64,000 nucleotides of DNA from Flavobacterium beibuense F44-8 (GTDB lineage Bacteria > Bacteroidota > Bacteroidia > Flavobacteriales > Flavobacteriaceae), in NCBI RefSeq assembly GCF_000769915.1, contig NZ_JRLV01000019.1, forward strand, positions 1-64,000, in the 5' to 3' direction. Each line of letters starts with the position of its first letter. Position 1 is the stretch's first letter. Shown piece after piece: positions 44,601-53,166 of this stretch. The position numbers were made by a program, and so were the translations under genes. The notes below the pieces were generated by a model. The model did no database searches and had not been told where the DNA came from. It saw only the letters and a program-made list of their open reading frames with translations.

Positions 44601-45326
44601 ACCATTAGTCATTAAAGGGTGATGAATGGCAAGTATAACAGTTTTATTCTGGTTTTTATTTAGTAGGCTTTCCAGTTCGTTTAGCATGGCGTCGCGGGTT
44701 TTAATATCGCAATCGTCATTAATAGTAGGGTAACGGTCCCAGTCTTCAATAAACCATTGGCTGTCTATGGCTATTACGGTAAGGCTGTCGTTTATTTTAA
44801 GGTCGTCTATCCCACAACCATTTCCGGGTAAGTAAGCTTTTTTCTGGTCAAGGTAATCTTTTACAAAATCTTCCTGTTCCTCAAGGCCTTTCAGTCCGCT
44901 ATACCAGTCGTGGTTACCCGGTATAAAATGAGTTGTCCCTGTAAAAGATTCAGATAGTTTTAGCTGAAACGTAAGGCTTTCTTCGGCAGCTTCTCTTCCT
45001 TTTTCACCTTTTGCAGGCATGCCATGCGGGTAAATATTATCGCCAAGATAAAACAGGGAAGTGTTTTCGCCTGTTTCCTGTAGTTTTTCTTTGGCATAAG
45101 CCAGTACCTGTTGTGAGTTAGGGCGTGCAGCATAGCCCGCATCTCCTATAAGTACAAAGCGGTGAGATATTGTATAGTTAAGTGTATCCTTTATAGGGAA
45201 TTTAAAAGCTTCTTTCCCATATTTAGCTTCATAGGAAGCGCATGAAAAGAGGGTGAACACAATAAAAACGGGTAACAGGAGTTTAATATTTCTGCACCTT
45301 ATAATGTTAACCAAAAAGAATTTCAT
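41598..45326 (-). CDS. Lipoprotein with calcineurin-like phosphatase, kinase-like middle and outer-membrane barrel
   Basis: 1,242 residues. The lipobox TLFSCASY has Cys29. Residues ~55-345 are a metallophosphoesterase: Asp62 in LIGDAGYA, YLGDNIYPHG, FIPGNHDWY (138-140), AIHHPLMTNGSHGG and VSGHDHNLQYI. The middle (~430-760) has VMRGLKK, then GDWDRHTDQWRW (Asp622-Arg623-His624) and IPRDRDQAF (Asp649). These resemble the catalytic loop and metal-binding Asp of HipA/FAM20/CotH-type kinases. The last ~380 residues are a D15-like barrel with LRGYRNQRFTGKESYLQ and a terminal Phe. The first and third parts are confident; the kinase-like reading is inference. Only 26 bases separate its start from the divergent HD-domain gene. 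Confidence 0.82.
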   Translation of the reverse strand: MKFFLVNIIRCRNIKLLLPVFIVFTLFSCASYEAKYGKEAFKFPIKDTLNYTISHRFVLIGDAGYAARPNSQQVLAYAKEKLQETGENTSLFYLGDNIYPHGMPAKGEKGREAAEESLTFQLKLSESFTGTTHFIPGNHDWYSGLKGLEEQEDFVKDYLDQKKAYLPGNGCGIDDLKINDSLTVIAIDSQWFIEDWDRYPTINDDCDIKTRDAMLNELESLLNKNQNKTVILAIHHPLMTNGSHGGYFSLRKQLFPLESDIPLPVLGLFLNLIRKTSGVSPQDIQGRQYNALTKRIKTLVQGKDNVIVVSGHDHNLQYIYKDNINQIISGAGSKAEAATTVNPQDFSYGGSGYAVLDIYDTYTSKVTYYAVKDDVENKVFEKYITRPRPKKYIAEKFDSNFPAKVKASVYTPEMTQKSGFYKFLFGNYYRKYFSMPIEANTVNLDTLYGGVTPIREGGGHQSLSVRLQGPQGREYVMRGLKKSADRFLQTVAFKTKYIGDDFNNTLTEAFLMDFYTSSHPYTPFIIGDMQESLGIYHTNPELFYIPKQTALQEYNADYGNALYMVEERPMGEFKNLKSFGSPDDIESTDDVLEHLRKSPKYTIDEKAFIRVRLFDMLIGDWDRHTDQWRWSRFNENDSVIYRPIPRDRDQAFPNYEGVLLPLIMNIPSLRYMQDYKDHIRSVKWLAFEPYPMDMALIRNSSEQEWLEEARYLKTNLTDKVIDEAFSKLPPEVQDETIEEIKSNLKKRREDVEKYALEYRAVLLRTVLITGTDKDEHFVITRLSEGQTRVQIYSIKKHHEELISDNTYNRKQTKELWIYGLDDDDIFEVKGKPEQPILVRLLGGQNNDKYIVENGKKVKIYDFKSKKNTYEVDGKTKLLLTDDYETNTYNFKKPAFNAYTGLPTVGYNPDDGFKLGLIANYTVNSFNRRPFSRKHTVKANLYFATGGFELDYTGQFMNVASKWNFGFNAHFTSPTYSINFFGYGNQTINDDDKLGMNYNRVKLQTFSVAPALFKETPNGSYFEVHTMFRTIEVEESNNRFVSWPGVIPDYLQEHRQYATINGKYKFENYDIKSLPAMGMLFSISGGWTMSLDQAERNFPHVQSVLGFTHRITRDENLVFATTFKGHVLFNNNFEFYQAATLGGDNDLRGYRNQRFTGKESYLQSTDLRLTLGNFRSSIIPFKYGIFGGYDYGRVWVENDDSRKWHQSAGGGLWINGVDALTAKAFYFHGSDGGRVAFGLLFGF

Positions 45327-45352
45327 AATTTGGTAGTGTTAATTGCATACTT

Positions 45353-46537
45353 ATGAATGTTGTCCAAAAAGCCGAAAGCTACGTTTTTAACTTATTCAAA
45401 GATAAACTATCTCCCGATTATATTTACCATAATTTCATCCATACTTTACGTGTAGTAAACAATACAGAGGTTATTGCCGGTAATGAAAATGTAACCGTAG
45501 AGGAAGAAGAACTGCTTTTGCTGGCAGCATGGCTTCATGATACAGGCTACATTGTGAGCGACTTGGGTCATGAGGAAGAGAGTGCTAAAATAGCTGAAGC
45601 TTTTTTAAAGGAGAATGGGTATGACGAAACTAAAATAGCTAAAATACAGTCGCTTATTAAGGTAACTAAGCTTGGCGTTGAACCCCAAAACCATTTAGAG
45701 AAAATAATTAAGGATGCTGATTGTTCGCATTTTGCAGATAAGGATTACTGCAGGCTTTCAGAACTGCTTAGGGCCGAATGGAAGTTAACCCACAATAAAA
45801 GCTTTACTGATTTAGAATGGGCTACCATAAACAGGGGAGTGTTGCTAAACAAACACCGCTTTTTTACGGCATATGCCCAAAGGGAACTTCAGCCGTTAAA
45901 AGAAGCTAATATTACAGAACTGCAAAACGTAATCAACAAGCTGGAAAAAGGCAATAAAAAGAGTGCTAAAGAAAAAATAAATCAGAAAAAACTGGAAAAA
46001 CTGGATAGGCCTGAGCGTGGTATTGATACCATGTTTAGGGTGACACTTAATAATCATACCCGATTAAGTGATATAGCCGACAGTAAGGCGAATATCCTGC
46101 TTTCGGTTAATGCGATTATTATTTCCATTTCACTTTCTACCTTAATTCCTAAACTTGATAGTCCTAACAATGCCCATCTTATTATACCTACACTGGTAAT
46201 GATGCTGTTTGCAGTGGTTTCTATTGTGTTTGCTATACTCTCTACAAGACCTAAGGTGACCAGTGGTACTTTTACCCGTAAGGATATTGAGGATAAAAAG
46301 GTAAATCTGTTATTTTTTGGTAATTTCTATAAAATGCCTCTTGACGAGTATGAGTGGGCAGTAAATGAGTTAATGAAAGACAGGGATTATCTGTATAATT
46401 CTATGATAAAAGACCTGTACTTTCTGGGGAAGGTACTCCACAGAAAGTACAAGCTTTTAAGAATAACCTACACTATTTTCATGATTGGGATAATAGTATC
46501 GGTAGGCTTGTTTATATATGCGTTTAAAATGATGTAG
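45353..46537 (+). CDS. HD-domain phosphohydrolase fused to Pycsar-type transmembrane effector domain
   Basis: 394 residues. The N-terminal ~180 form an HD domain with metal ligands His30 (YHNFIHTLRV), His62-Asp63 (AWLHDTGY), His74 (LGHEEES) and Asp121 (IKDADCSHFA). A basic linker follows (KSAKEKINQKKLEK). Residues ~222-394 match the PycTM effector domain of Pycsar anti-phage systems: HTRLSDIADSKANILLSVNA, membrane spans at about 247-267, 276-297 and 371-391, and RKDIEDKKVNLLFFGNFYKM. Known PycTM proteins open membranes when they sense cCMP or cUMP made by a PycC cyclase. No cyclase is seen nearby, so this may be a stand-alone nucleotide-sensing or nucleotide-degrading membrane protein. Confidence 0.85.
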   Translation: MNVVQKAESYVFNLFKDKLSPDYIYHNFIHTLRVVNNTEVIAGNENVTVEEEELLLLAAWLHDTGYIVSDLGHEEESAKIAEAFLKENGYDETKIAKIQSLIKVTKLGVEPQNHLEKIIKDADCSHFADKDYCRLSELLRAEWKLTHNKSFTDLEWATINRGVLLNKHRFFTAYAQRELQPLKEANITELQNVINKLEKGNKKSAKEKINQKKLEKLDRPERGIDTMFRVTLNNHTRLSDIADSKANILLSVNAIIISISLSTLIPKLDSPNNAHLIIPTLVMMLFAVVSIVFAILSTRPKVTSGTFTRKDIEDKKVNLLFFGNFYKMPLDEYEWAVNELMKDRDYLYNSMIKDLYFLGKVLHRKYKLLRITYTIFMIGIIVSVGLFIYAFKMM

Positions 46538-46544
46538 CGTAAAA

Positions 46545-48920
46545 TTATTTCGTAGTCATTTCTTTTAAAAGGTCCTGGTAACTGTATGTTCCCGATGCGT
46601 CGGTTTCATCATAAATGATTTCTACCCTTAATGCTCTTAGCCCGGTAACACCCTGTAGGTCTTCTACCTCAAAATTTTCAATGGTCTTGCCCAGCATATT
46701 TTTATGCTGCAGGTATTTAATGTATCTCCTGTATTCGGCTTCTTCCTGTTTTTGGGAGTACACTATAGTGATTTTGCCCTGCTGTGTAATCCTTTCCTGA
46801 GTGCCTTTAATGTACGACTTGTCGATACGTTTTTTAACCACCTCATAGCGGGCATTATAAGTGCCGTCTACATCAAAACGTTTTTCGTCCATCCTGAAAC
46901 GTATTGATATAGGGGTACTGAAAACCAGTATCAGTGAAGTGACATCAAGGTCATATGGAAGGGTAGGGCGAAGTTTATGGTATTCATTTTCCATTTCGCA
47001 CATGGCCTGTAACTGCCATAACCTAAGGTTGTTTAGGTATAACGGATTATAAGACAGTTTAGGGGCTATAGAGGCGCCTATGTACAGGTTGTGTTCTACA
47101 CCATCGGTTTTAAAGCGCTCATAGTAATGTGGGAAGAATGACTGGGCTTCGGCCTGTTTTTTGTCCAGCACCTCGGCCATTTTCTTATTGATTACAGAAA
47201 GGGCATCGTCAAAGTCCTTACGGTTTTCATAAACCATTTTTACCTTACCGTCAAGGCTTTCAAAATATTCTGAAATCCTTTCGTGTATCTTGGCATTAGT
47301 GGTGTCAAAATGTTTAAGCAGTACATGGATTTCATTAATTATATATCCCTGTACTACCGCTTCGGTATCGGCTTTAAGCTCATGCTTAAGATCGTCCTGT
47401 ATTTTTTCCAGTTCATAGGTGTGTTGCTCGATAAGCGGAAGCTTCTCGATCTCATTAATGAAACGGAACAGCACAATTAGTTTTTCAATCTGACGAATAA
47501 GGTCTTTCTCGGTCGATTCGTTACGTGCTGTAGATGAGCCTTTAATGTCAATTTGTCCGTAAAGAGGATATACCTCTTTAAAGATGATTTCTTTGTAGGC
47601 TAAGTCAGGATTGTTACCTGCCTTAATATGTGCAAGTGCTTCTTCTCTAAATTTCCAGTAAACACTATTATGTATTGCGGTATACTCATTTTGAATAATA
47701 GCATCAATTTCGTTTTGAAGCTCAGAGTAATATCTTTCAAGTGTGTCGGTAAGGAACGGGAGTATGTAATTAAGTTTAATGGCATTAATACTATTAAGCT
47801 CTTTTGGTTTAGAAGAAACAAGCTCAATAAAGCCCAACATCCTGTCGTTTTTAATGATAGGAGCCAGTATGCAGCTTTTTATATTTTGTTCCAGTAACCT
47901 GTCGGCAAAACGTGTATCTTCAGGATTATTAGTTCTGTAAGCTTCTACATCAGATATGATGAGCTGTTGTTTTTCTCCCATCATGTTTTTCAGGGTAGAA
48001 TCACAAAACAGTTTATTACAGTTCATTTCCTCACAATCTTTAAGAATGTGACTTTTAACATCCTTAAAGGATGCCATAGTGAAAACCTGATCGTCTTCGT
48101 TTACTTCGGTAAAACCGATTTTCAGGTCGGGTACTTTGTATATCGACTTAAAAATGCTTTCAATATCATCCTTAATTACTTCTTTAAACTCATTAGGTAA
48201 TAAAAGGTTAGATTTAAGGTTAGATATGGCATTCTCTACAGTAGCGTCAAATAGCGATATTATACCAAAACCTTTAGAGATCCAGCTGTTTTGCGGGAAT
48301 TTCTCTTTCCACAACTCCAGGTTGTCAAAATTATCTATAAGTATATCTACATCTTCCTGTGTTATTTTTATGGCTTTGTCTGTAGGGATAATTTCAAGGA
48401 AATCCGCATTATATAATATGCGGTAATGTTTCATTATACCCTCGGCATCAGGTATATCGTAGAACAAAGGCTTGCTGAAGTCAAAATTATAGCCATAATA
48501 CATGTTTAAAATTAAACAACAGCAAAAAACATAAAACTGATGGTCGTCAAAGTTTCTTATTTCAATGTCAAAATCCTCACCGGCATTTTCAAGTATTTTA
48601 TTAAAACGTTCGGTATGGTTAAAGGTGATGTTGAAAAAAGGTATTGCAGCCGCTTTTATCTCATTATGAGTAAGGGCTGTCGGGAATAGGTCGGCCAGCA
48701 GGTTTTTTATAAGTAGCTTGTGCTTTTCAAGAAGCGCAAGATCGGTAATACCCTCGCGAAGTTCCGGGAAAGGCTCAGTGTGTCTAAGTAAGGCTTTAGC
48801 GTAGTCTGATCTGTAATCAACGTCCGATTCTGCTATTTCTTCGAGTTTTTCCAGTACTTTATGAAAGGATATCCGCGCAATTAAAGGGGTACATATTTCT
48901 TTTGAGCAGTCCATTTTCAT
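46545..48920 (-). CDS. Large GAF-domain protein of unknown function
   Basis: 791 residues, no signal peptide and no obvious membrane span. A GAF-like sensor region lies at about 270-405 (KSIYKVPDLKIGFTEVNEDD, NIKSCILAPIIKNDRMLGFI, ELVSSKPKELNSI). Helical, charged segments surround it, and the C-terminal third includes PYDLDVTSLILVFSTPISIR. No kinase, cyclase or GGDEF motif is seen. It converges with the HD-PycTM gene, stop to stop 7 bases apart. A -7 promoter element lies at 48938-48945. The ligand and output are unknown. Confidence 0.78.
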   Translation of the reverse strand: MKMDCSKEICTPLIARISFHKVLEKLEEIAESDVDYRSDYAKALLRHTEPFPELREGITDLALLEKHKLLIKNLLADLFPTALTHNEIKAAAIPFFNITFNHTERFNKILENAGEDFDIEIRNFDDHQFYVFCCCLILNMYYGYNFDFSKPLFYDIPDAEGIMKHYRILYNADFLEIIPTDKAIKITQEDVDILIDNFDNLELWKEKFPQNSWISKGFGIISLFDATVENAISNLKSNLLLPNEFKEVIKDDIESIFKSIYKVPDLKIGFTEVNEDDQVFTMASFKDVKSHILKDCEEMNCNKLFCDSTLKNMMGEKQQLIISDVEAYRTNNPEDTRFADRLLEQNIKSCILAPIIKNDRMLGFIELVSSKPKELNSINAIKLNYILPFLTDTLERYYSELQNEIDAIIQNEYTAIHNSVYWKFREEALAHIKAGNNPDLAYKEIIFKEVYPLYGQIDIKGSSTARNESTEKDLIRQIEKLIVLFRFINEIEKLPLIEQHTYELEKIQDDLKHELKADTEAVVQGYIINEIHVLLKHFDTTNAKIHERISEYFESLDGKVKMVYENRKDFDDALSVINKKMAEVLDKKQAEAQSFFPHYYERFKTDGVEHNLYIGASIAPKLSYNPLYLNNLRLWQLQAMCEMENEYHKLRPTLPYDLDVTSLILVFSTPISIRFRMDEKRFDVDGTYNARYEVVKKRIDKSYIKGTQERITQQGKITIVYSQKQEEAEYRRYIKYLQHKNMLGKTIENFEVEDLQGVTGLRALRVEIIYDETDASGTYSYQDLLKEMTTK

Positions 48921-48937
48921 GTGTGTAAAAAGTATAT

Positions 48938-48945
48938 CAAAGTTA
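48938..48945 (-). promoter_or_regulatory. -7 promoter element for the GAF protein gene
   Basis: On the minus strand TAACTTTG matches TAnnTTTG, 17 bases before the start codon. No TTG lies at the usual spacing. Confidence 0.4.
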
Positions 48946-49043
48946 CAAAATTTTAAGATACAGTTTAGAAAAGGCTATGTTTAACACAATTCATGATGTT
49001 TTTTAGATATTTTGTACTTATTTTGTGGTGTCTTTTTTGTTTT

Positions 49044-49931
49044 ATGAACCAAACGGTACAAATTCGATTTCCAAAGAATATACATCTCGCCATAAAACGG
49101 GAAGACCTCCTTCACCCCTATATATCCGGTAATAAATTCAGGAAGCTTAAGTACAATGTACAGGAAGCCCAAAGGCAGGGTAAAACCATGATGCTTACCT
49201 TTGGCGGAGCTTACTCTAATCATATTGCGGCTACAGCAGCGGCAGGGAAAGAGTACGGACTTAAAACACTGGGTGTGATAAGAGGGGAAGAGCTTACCGG
49301 AAAGGTTAATGATAACCCTACGCTGAGTTTTGCCAGAGATTGCGGAATGGAATTTGAGTTTGTAACGCGTGAGGCCTACAGGCAGAAAACCGAAGAAACG
49401 TTTATTGAGACTCTAAGACAGAAGTTTGGTGATTTTTATTTAGTGCCCGAAGGTGGTACTAATGACTTTGCTGTAAAAGGATGCGAAGAGATATTGACAC
49501 TAGATGATACCGAGTTTGATTACATTGCCTGTGCTGTTGGTACGGGTGGTACAATATCGGGTATTGCCAATAGTGCCGAAGACCATCAAAAAGTGCTTGG
49601 GTTTCCGGCTTTAAAAGCAGATTTATCTGCCGATATTGCTAAATTTGCCATAAAGGATAACTGGCAACTGATAACGGATTATCATTTTGGCGGTTATGCC
49701 AAAACCGATGAAAGCCTTATAGCTTTTATTAATGATTTTTATGCTAAAACAAATATACCTTTAGATCCGGTGTATACGGGAAAAACGGTTTTTGGCGTTA
49801 TAGATATGATTGAAAACGGATATTTCCCGGAAGGTTCCCGTATACTGGTTATACATACCGGAGGGCTGCAGGGTATAGCCGGAATGAATAAACAATTACA
49901 TAAAAAAGGATTGCTTACAATTAAAACCTGA
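49044..49931 (+). CDS. PLP-dependent ACC deaminase / D-cysteine desulfhydrase family enzyme
   Basis: 295 residues from the ATG at 49044. The longer in-frame start at 48993 adds a hydrophobic stretch out of keeping with a cytoplasmic enzyme. The PLP Lys31 lies in HPYISGNKFRKLKYN, and LTFGGAYSNHIAATAAAGKE and VGTGGTISGIANS bind phosphate. Family members deaminate D-cysteine or ACC, and the exact substrate cannot be read from the sequence. It overlaps the LysM hydrolase gene by one base. Confidence 0.88.
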   Translation: MNQTVQIRFPKNIHLAIKREDLLHPYISGNKFRKLKYNVQEAQRQGKTMMLTFGGAYSNHIAATAAAGKEYGLKTLGVIRGEELTGKVNDNPTLSFARDCGMEFEFVTREAYRQKTEETFIETLRQKFGDFYLVPEGGTNDFAVKGCEEILTLDDTEFDYIACAVGTGGTISGIANSAEDHQKVLGFPALKADLSADIAKFAIKDNWQLITDYHFGGYAKTDESLIAFINDFYAKTNIPLDPVYTGKTVFGVIDMIENGYFPEGSRILVIHTGGLQGIAGMNKQLHKKGLLTIKT

Positions 49932-50836
49932 TGCAAATGATGAAGAAAATTTTAGTTTTATTTTTACTTGGTTTAGTGGCTAGCTGCGGCTCACACAAAT
50001 CACGCATTCAAACCACTAAAGACGGAACTGCTAAGCACAGGAAAAAAGACAAAAAATCAAGGTCTAAAATAAGTACTACTGATTCCCGTAAGGCTACGGC
50101 TTCAAATTCATCTAAAATCGAAACACTTGAGTCCAGCTCAAAAACAGTAGTGTATGCTGATGTGGTTAGTAATTATATTAATACCTTCAAATCAACAGCA
50201 GAAGATAATATGAGGCGTCACGGCATACCGGCAAGTATTACGCTGGCTCAGGGTATATTGGAGTCTGGTGCAGGTAGGGGTACACTTTGTGTTACTGCTA
50301 ATAACCATTTTGGAATAAAATGCCATACCGATTGGGACGGAGATAAAGTATATCATGATGATGATGCTAAAGGTGAATGTTTCAGGAAATATGATGACCC
50401 TGCGGGCTCGTATGAAGATCACTCATTATTCCTTACTACCAGAAAGCGTTATGCTTCGCTTTTTGAATTAGATCCCGATGATTATAAAGGATGGGCGCAC
50501 GGACTTAAAAAAGCCGGTTATGCTACAGATCCTAAATATCCTAATAAACTGATTGATCTTATTGAACGCTATAACCTTGATGCTTTTGATGCTGAGGTAC
50601 TAGGCAAAAAAGGCAAGCATCGTAGAGAAGTTGAAAAAGAAATAGAAAAGAACAGGGAAGGGGCAGTGGCTCAAACATCGTCACCTTCACGTTCTTCAAA
50701 AACATATAAGGTAATGCAGGGAGATACTTTGTATTCCATTTCAAAAAAACATAACCTGACAGTAGACGAGCTTAAGAAATTGAATGATTTATCAAGCAAT
50801 GCAATTTCTATAGGACAGATTTTAAAAGTTAAATAA
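49931..50836 (+). CDS. Lipoprotein N-acetylglucosaminidase (GH73) with LysM domain
   Basis: 301 residues from the ATG at 49931; starts at 49937 and 49940 are also possible. The lipobox is LVASCGSHK (Cys19). A Lys/Ser-rich linker precedes a GH73 domain: [37 protein letters not shown] (catalytic Glu), [14 protein letters not shown] and [21 protein letters not shown]-terminal LysM follows ([20 protein letters not shown]). It cuts peptidoglycan glycan strands from the outer-membrane side. It is adjacent to the PLP gene and 2 bases before hemL. Confidence 0.93.
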   Translation: MQMMKKILVLFLLGLVASCGSHKSRIQTTKDGTAKHRKKDKKSRSKISTTDSRKATASNSSKIETLESSSKTVVYADVVSNYINTFKSTAEDNMRRHGIPASITLAQGILESGAGRGTLCVTANNHFGIKCHTDWDGDKVYHDDDAKGECFRKYDDPAGSYEDHSLFLTTRKRYASLFELDPDDYKGWAHGLKKAGYATDPKYPNKLIDLIERYNLDAFDAEVLGKKGKHRREVEKEIEKNREGAVAQTSSPSRSSKTYKVMQGDTLYSISKKHNLTVDELKKLNDLSSNAISIGQILKVK

Positions 50837-50838
50837 AC

Positions 50839-52125
50839 ATGTTATATCAAAGAAGCAGCCAGCTGTTTGCTGAGGCTGAAAAAGTGATTCCGGGAGGTGT
50901 AAACTCTCCGGTACGTGCATTTAAATCGGTAGGGGGTACCCCAATTTTTGTAAAAGAGGCAAAAGGGGCTTACCTGTATGATGAAGACGGTAACCGATTA
51001 GTAGATTATATTAACTCATGGGGACCTATGATTTTAGGTCATGCCTATGAGCCTGTAGTAAATGCAGTTATAGAAAGAGCTAAAAAAGGAACCTCGTTTG
51101 GTACGCCTACAGCTTTGGAAACCGAAATTGCCCAACTGGCAGTGAGTATGGTTCCTAATATTGATAAAATTCGTTTTGTAAACTCGGGTACTGAGGCATG
51201 TATGAGTGCTGTAAGGCTTGCCAGAGGGTATACGAAGCGTGAAAAGATTATAAAATTTGCAGGATGTTACCATGGGCATTCCGACTCGTTTTTAATACAG
51301 GCGGGTAGTGGTGCAGTAACTTTTGGTTCCCCAAACAGCCCGGGTGTAACTCAGGGAACAGCAAAAGATACTTTACTGGCTACATACAATGATTTACAAA
51401 ATGTAAAAGATTTGTTTGAAGCTAATAAGGATGAGATTGCAGCTATTATCATAGAGCCTGTTGCAGGTAATATGGGTTGTATACCTCCGGCAGAAGGTTT
51501 CCTGCAGGCGTTAAGAGAGGTTTGTGATGCAAACGGTGCCTTGTTGATTTTTGATGAGGTTATGACCGGTTTCCGTCTGGCAAAAGGTGGTGCGCAGGAA
51601 CTGTTTGGAGTTAAGGCCGATATTGTAACTTTCGGTAAGGTTATAGGTGGCGGACTTCCGGTAGGCGCTTTTGCAGGAAGAAATGAAATAATGAATTACC
51701 TTGCTCCGGTAGGACCGGTATATCAGGCAGGTACGCTTTCGGGTAATCCATTAGCAATGGCAGCCGGACTTGAAATGCTTAAGGCTTTGAATAGTGATGA
51801 GGCAATATTTAGCAGGCTTGAAGAGAAAACTGCTTACCTTGAAAAAGGTATTCGTGAAAAACTTACAGAGGCTAATTTAGCTTATACTATAAACAGGAGA
51901 GGTTCTATGATTTCGGTTCACTTTGATGCTAATCCGGTAACTGATTTTAAAACGGCGGCGAACGGTGATAACGAAACGTTTAAGAAGTTTTTCCACGGTT
52001 TGCTTAAGGAAGGTGTTTATATAGCGCCATCGGCTTATGAGACCTGGTTTATTACTGATGCTCTTACGTATGAAGATCTTGATTTTACAATCAATGCTAT
52101 TGAAAAAGTAGCAAAAGAGTTATAA
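50839..52125 (+). CDS. hemL: Glutamate-1-semialdehyde 2,1-aminomutase
   Basis: 428 residues, class III aminotransferase fold. The PLP Lys267 is in [37 protein letters not shown] and [18 protein letters not shown] are diagnostic. It makes 5-aminolevulinate for haem and other tetrapyrroles. It begins 2 bases after the LysM gene and probably shares its mRNA. It is closed by a terminator. A haem-dependent peroxidase gene lies a few kilobases downstream, without evident linkage. Confidence 0.96.
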   Translation: MLYQRSSQLFAEAEKVIPGGVNSPVRAFKSVGGTPIFVKEAKGAYLYDEDGNRLVDYINSWGPMILGHAYEPVVNAVIERAKKGTSFGTPTALETEIAQLAVSMVPNIDKIRFVNSGTEACMSAVRLARGYTKREKIIKFAGCYHGHSDSFLIQAGSGAVTFGSPNSPGVTQGTAKDTLLATYNDLQNVKDLFEANKDEIAAIIIEPVAGNMGCIPPAEGFLQALREVCDANGALLIFDEVMTGFRLAKGGAQELFGVKADIVTFGKVIGGGLPVGAFAGRNEIMNYLAPVGPVYQAGTLSGNPLAMAAGLEMLKALNSDEAIFSRLEEKTAYLEKGIREKLTEANLAYTINRRGSMISVHFDANPVTDFKTAANGDNETFKKFFHGLLKEGVYIAPSAYETWFITDALTYEDLDFTINAIEKVAKEL

Positions 52126-52126
52126 T

Positions 52127-52157
52127 AAAAAAACTCCCTGAAAAGGGAGCTTTTTTA
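52127..52157. terminator. Bidirectional terminator after hemL
   Basis: AAAAAAACTCCCTGAAAAGGGAGCTTTTTTATTT: stem CTCCCT/AGGGAG with A-rich and T-rich flanks, between convergent genes. Confidence 0.85.
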
Positions 52158-52177
52158 TTTTTAGTATTTATATACTA

Positions 52178-52534
52178 TTAATGACTTAAAACTTTAAGTA
52201 AGCCCGGTGCAGCAGCAAGTTTTTTGTTTTGCTCTGGTGTTAGTGTAGAAGTAATTTTAGACTCAACAGATTCAGCTAAAATATCTTTACGCTCCTGGCT
52301 TAAGTCGTGAGATAAAACCTCGTGCTTGTAAGTGAAAAGCTTAATGAAAGCATCTTCCTGATTTCCTTCAAGAGCAACAACCTCTTTTAAAGCTTTAAGA
52401 TCTTTCTCTGCAGATGCTTTGAAAGTCTCTTGGCTTTGAGTTGCAACTACTTGGTTAGACGGAGCTTTTTTCTGGGCATTGGCGTTAAGACCGAAAGCCA
52501 GCATTACAACGAATAAAGCAATTATTTTTTTCAT
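52178..52534 (-). CDS. Small secreted protein of unknown function
   Basis: 118 residues. A signal peptide (MKKIIALFVVMLAFGLNANAQ) is followed by a helical, charged body (FKASAEKDLKALKEVVALEG, SQERKDILAESVESKI). TSTLTPEQNKKLAAAPG resembles the repeats of Spy/CpxP-like periplasmic proteins and of its neighbour at 52618-53058. The function is unknown. It has a good promoter of its own. Confidence 0.75.
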   Translation of the reverse strand: MKKIIALFVVMLAFGLNANAQKKAPSNQVVATQSQETFKASAEKDLKALKEVVALEGNQEDAFIKLFTYKHEVLSHDLSQERKDILAESVESKITSTLTPEQNKKLAAAPGLLKVLSH

Positions 52535-52568
52535 GATTAAACTGGTTTTTGTTTAGTGTTATGTACGC

Positions 52569-52598
52569 CAAATCTAATTAATTTATAAAACAACTCAA
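52569..52598 (-). promoter_or_regulatory. Promoter of the 118-residue secreted protein gene
   Basis: On the minus strand TTG (52596-52598) and TAGATTTG (52569-52576, exact TAnnTTTG) are 19 bases apart. The leader would be about 28 bases. Confidence 0.65.
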
Positions 52599-52617
52599 AA
52601 CTTTAACAGAAAAAAAA

Positions 52618-53058
52618 TTATCTTCTCTTTTCTTTTTTTAAGTTTTTACGTCGGTCTTTAAAATTATCCTTTCTTTTTTCGTGCATTTTTTGCCATTTTT
52701 CAAACTGTTCGTCATTTAATACCTTTTTCATTTCGGCTTTCATGGCAATCTGTTCGTCTAGTTTTTTGCTTTGCATGGCAAACCTTTCGTCTTTAGTTGG
52801 CACTTTACCTGCTTCCCTGTCGGCTTTATGTTTAGCCATTTCGGTTTCGGCTTTTTTATTTCGGTCTAAAACCAGTTTTTGTATGTCAGCCTTTTGCTTG
52901 TCTGTAAGGTCTAGTTCAAGAGTCATCTTTTTAACCTGAAGTTCGGTGCGCTGTTCTGCAGTTAGTTTTTGTCTTTCTCCATGATGTTCACCTCTTCCCG
53001 GTTGTGCAAATACACCTGTGCTAACACATAATACTACTGCTAAAATCCATGTTTTCAT
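52618..53058 (-). CDS. Spy/CpxP-like periplasmic helical protein
   Basis: 146 residues with a signal peptide (cut near GVFA-Q). The body is charged helix with LTAEQRTELQVKKMTLELDL, LTDKQKADIQKLVLDRNKKA and VLNDEQFEKWQKMHEKR, the LTxxQ-type motifs of Spy/CpxP and DUF4890-like proteins. It ends in a very basic tail (KKRKDNFKDRRKNLKKEKRR, approximately). Family members act as chaperones or metal sensors in the periplasm. It is divergent from the MbnP/MbnH locus, which makes a metal-stress link possible but unproven. Confidence 0.82.
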   Translation of the reverse strand: MKTWILAVVLCVSTGVFAQPGRGEHHGERQKLTAEQRTELQVKKMTLELDLTDKQKADIQKLVLDRNKKAETEMAKHKADREAGKVPTKDERFAMQSKKLDEQIAMKAEMKKVLNDEQFEKWQKMHEKRKDNFKDRRKNLKKEKRR

Positions 53059-53154
53059 AATCTTATTTTTTTAAGTTACATACTGTTAAGACATTTTTAA
53101 AAAGAAAAAGTTTAAAATGTTGCGTGAAAATTTTTTCAATAAGTCTGTTGGCAG

Positions 53155-53162
53155 TACTTTTG
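53155..53162 (+). promoter_or_regulatory. -7 promoter element of the MbnP/MbnH locus
   Basis: TACTTTTG matches TAnnTTTG exactly. The start site would fall at about 53168, at or within the GTG start codon at 53167. The mRNA would then be leaderless, or translation starts at the ATG at 53194. Confidence 0.5.
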
Positions 53163-53166
53163 TGTC

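Noticed and set aside
45353..48920. Complete Pycsar operon (cyclase plus effector)
   Set aside because: Neither neighbour shows nucleotide-cyclase catalytic motifs; the GAF protein is convergent, not co-transcribed.
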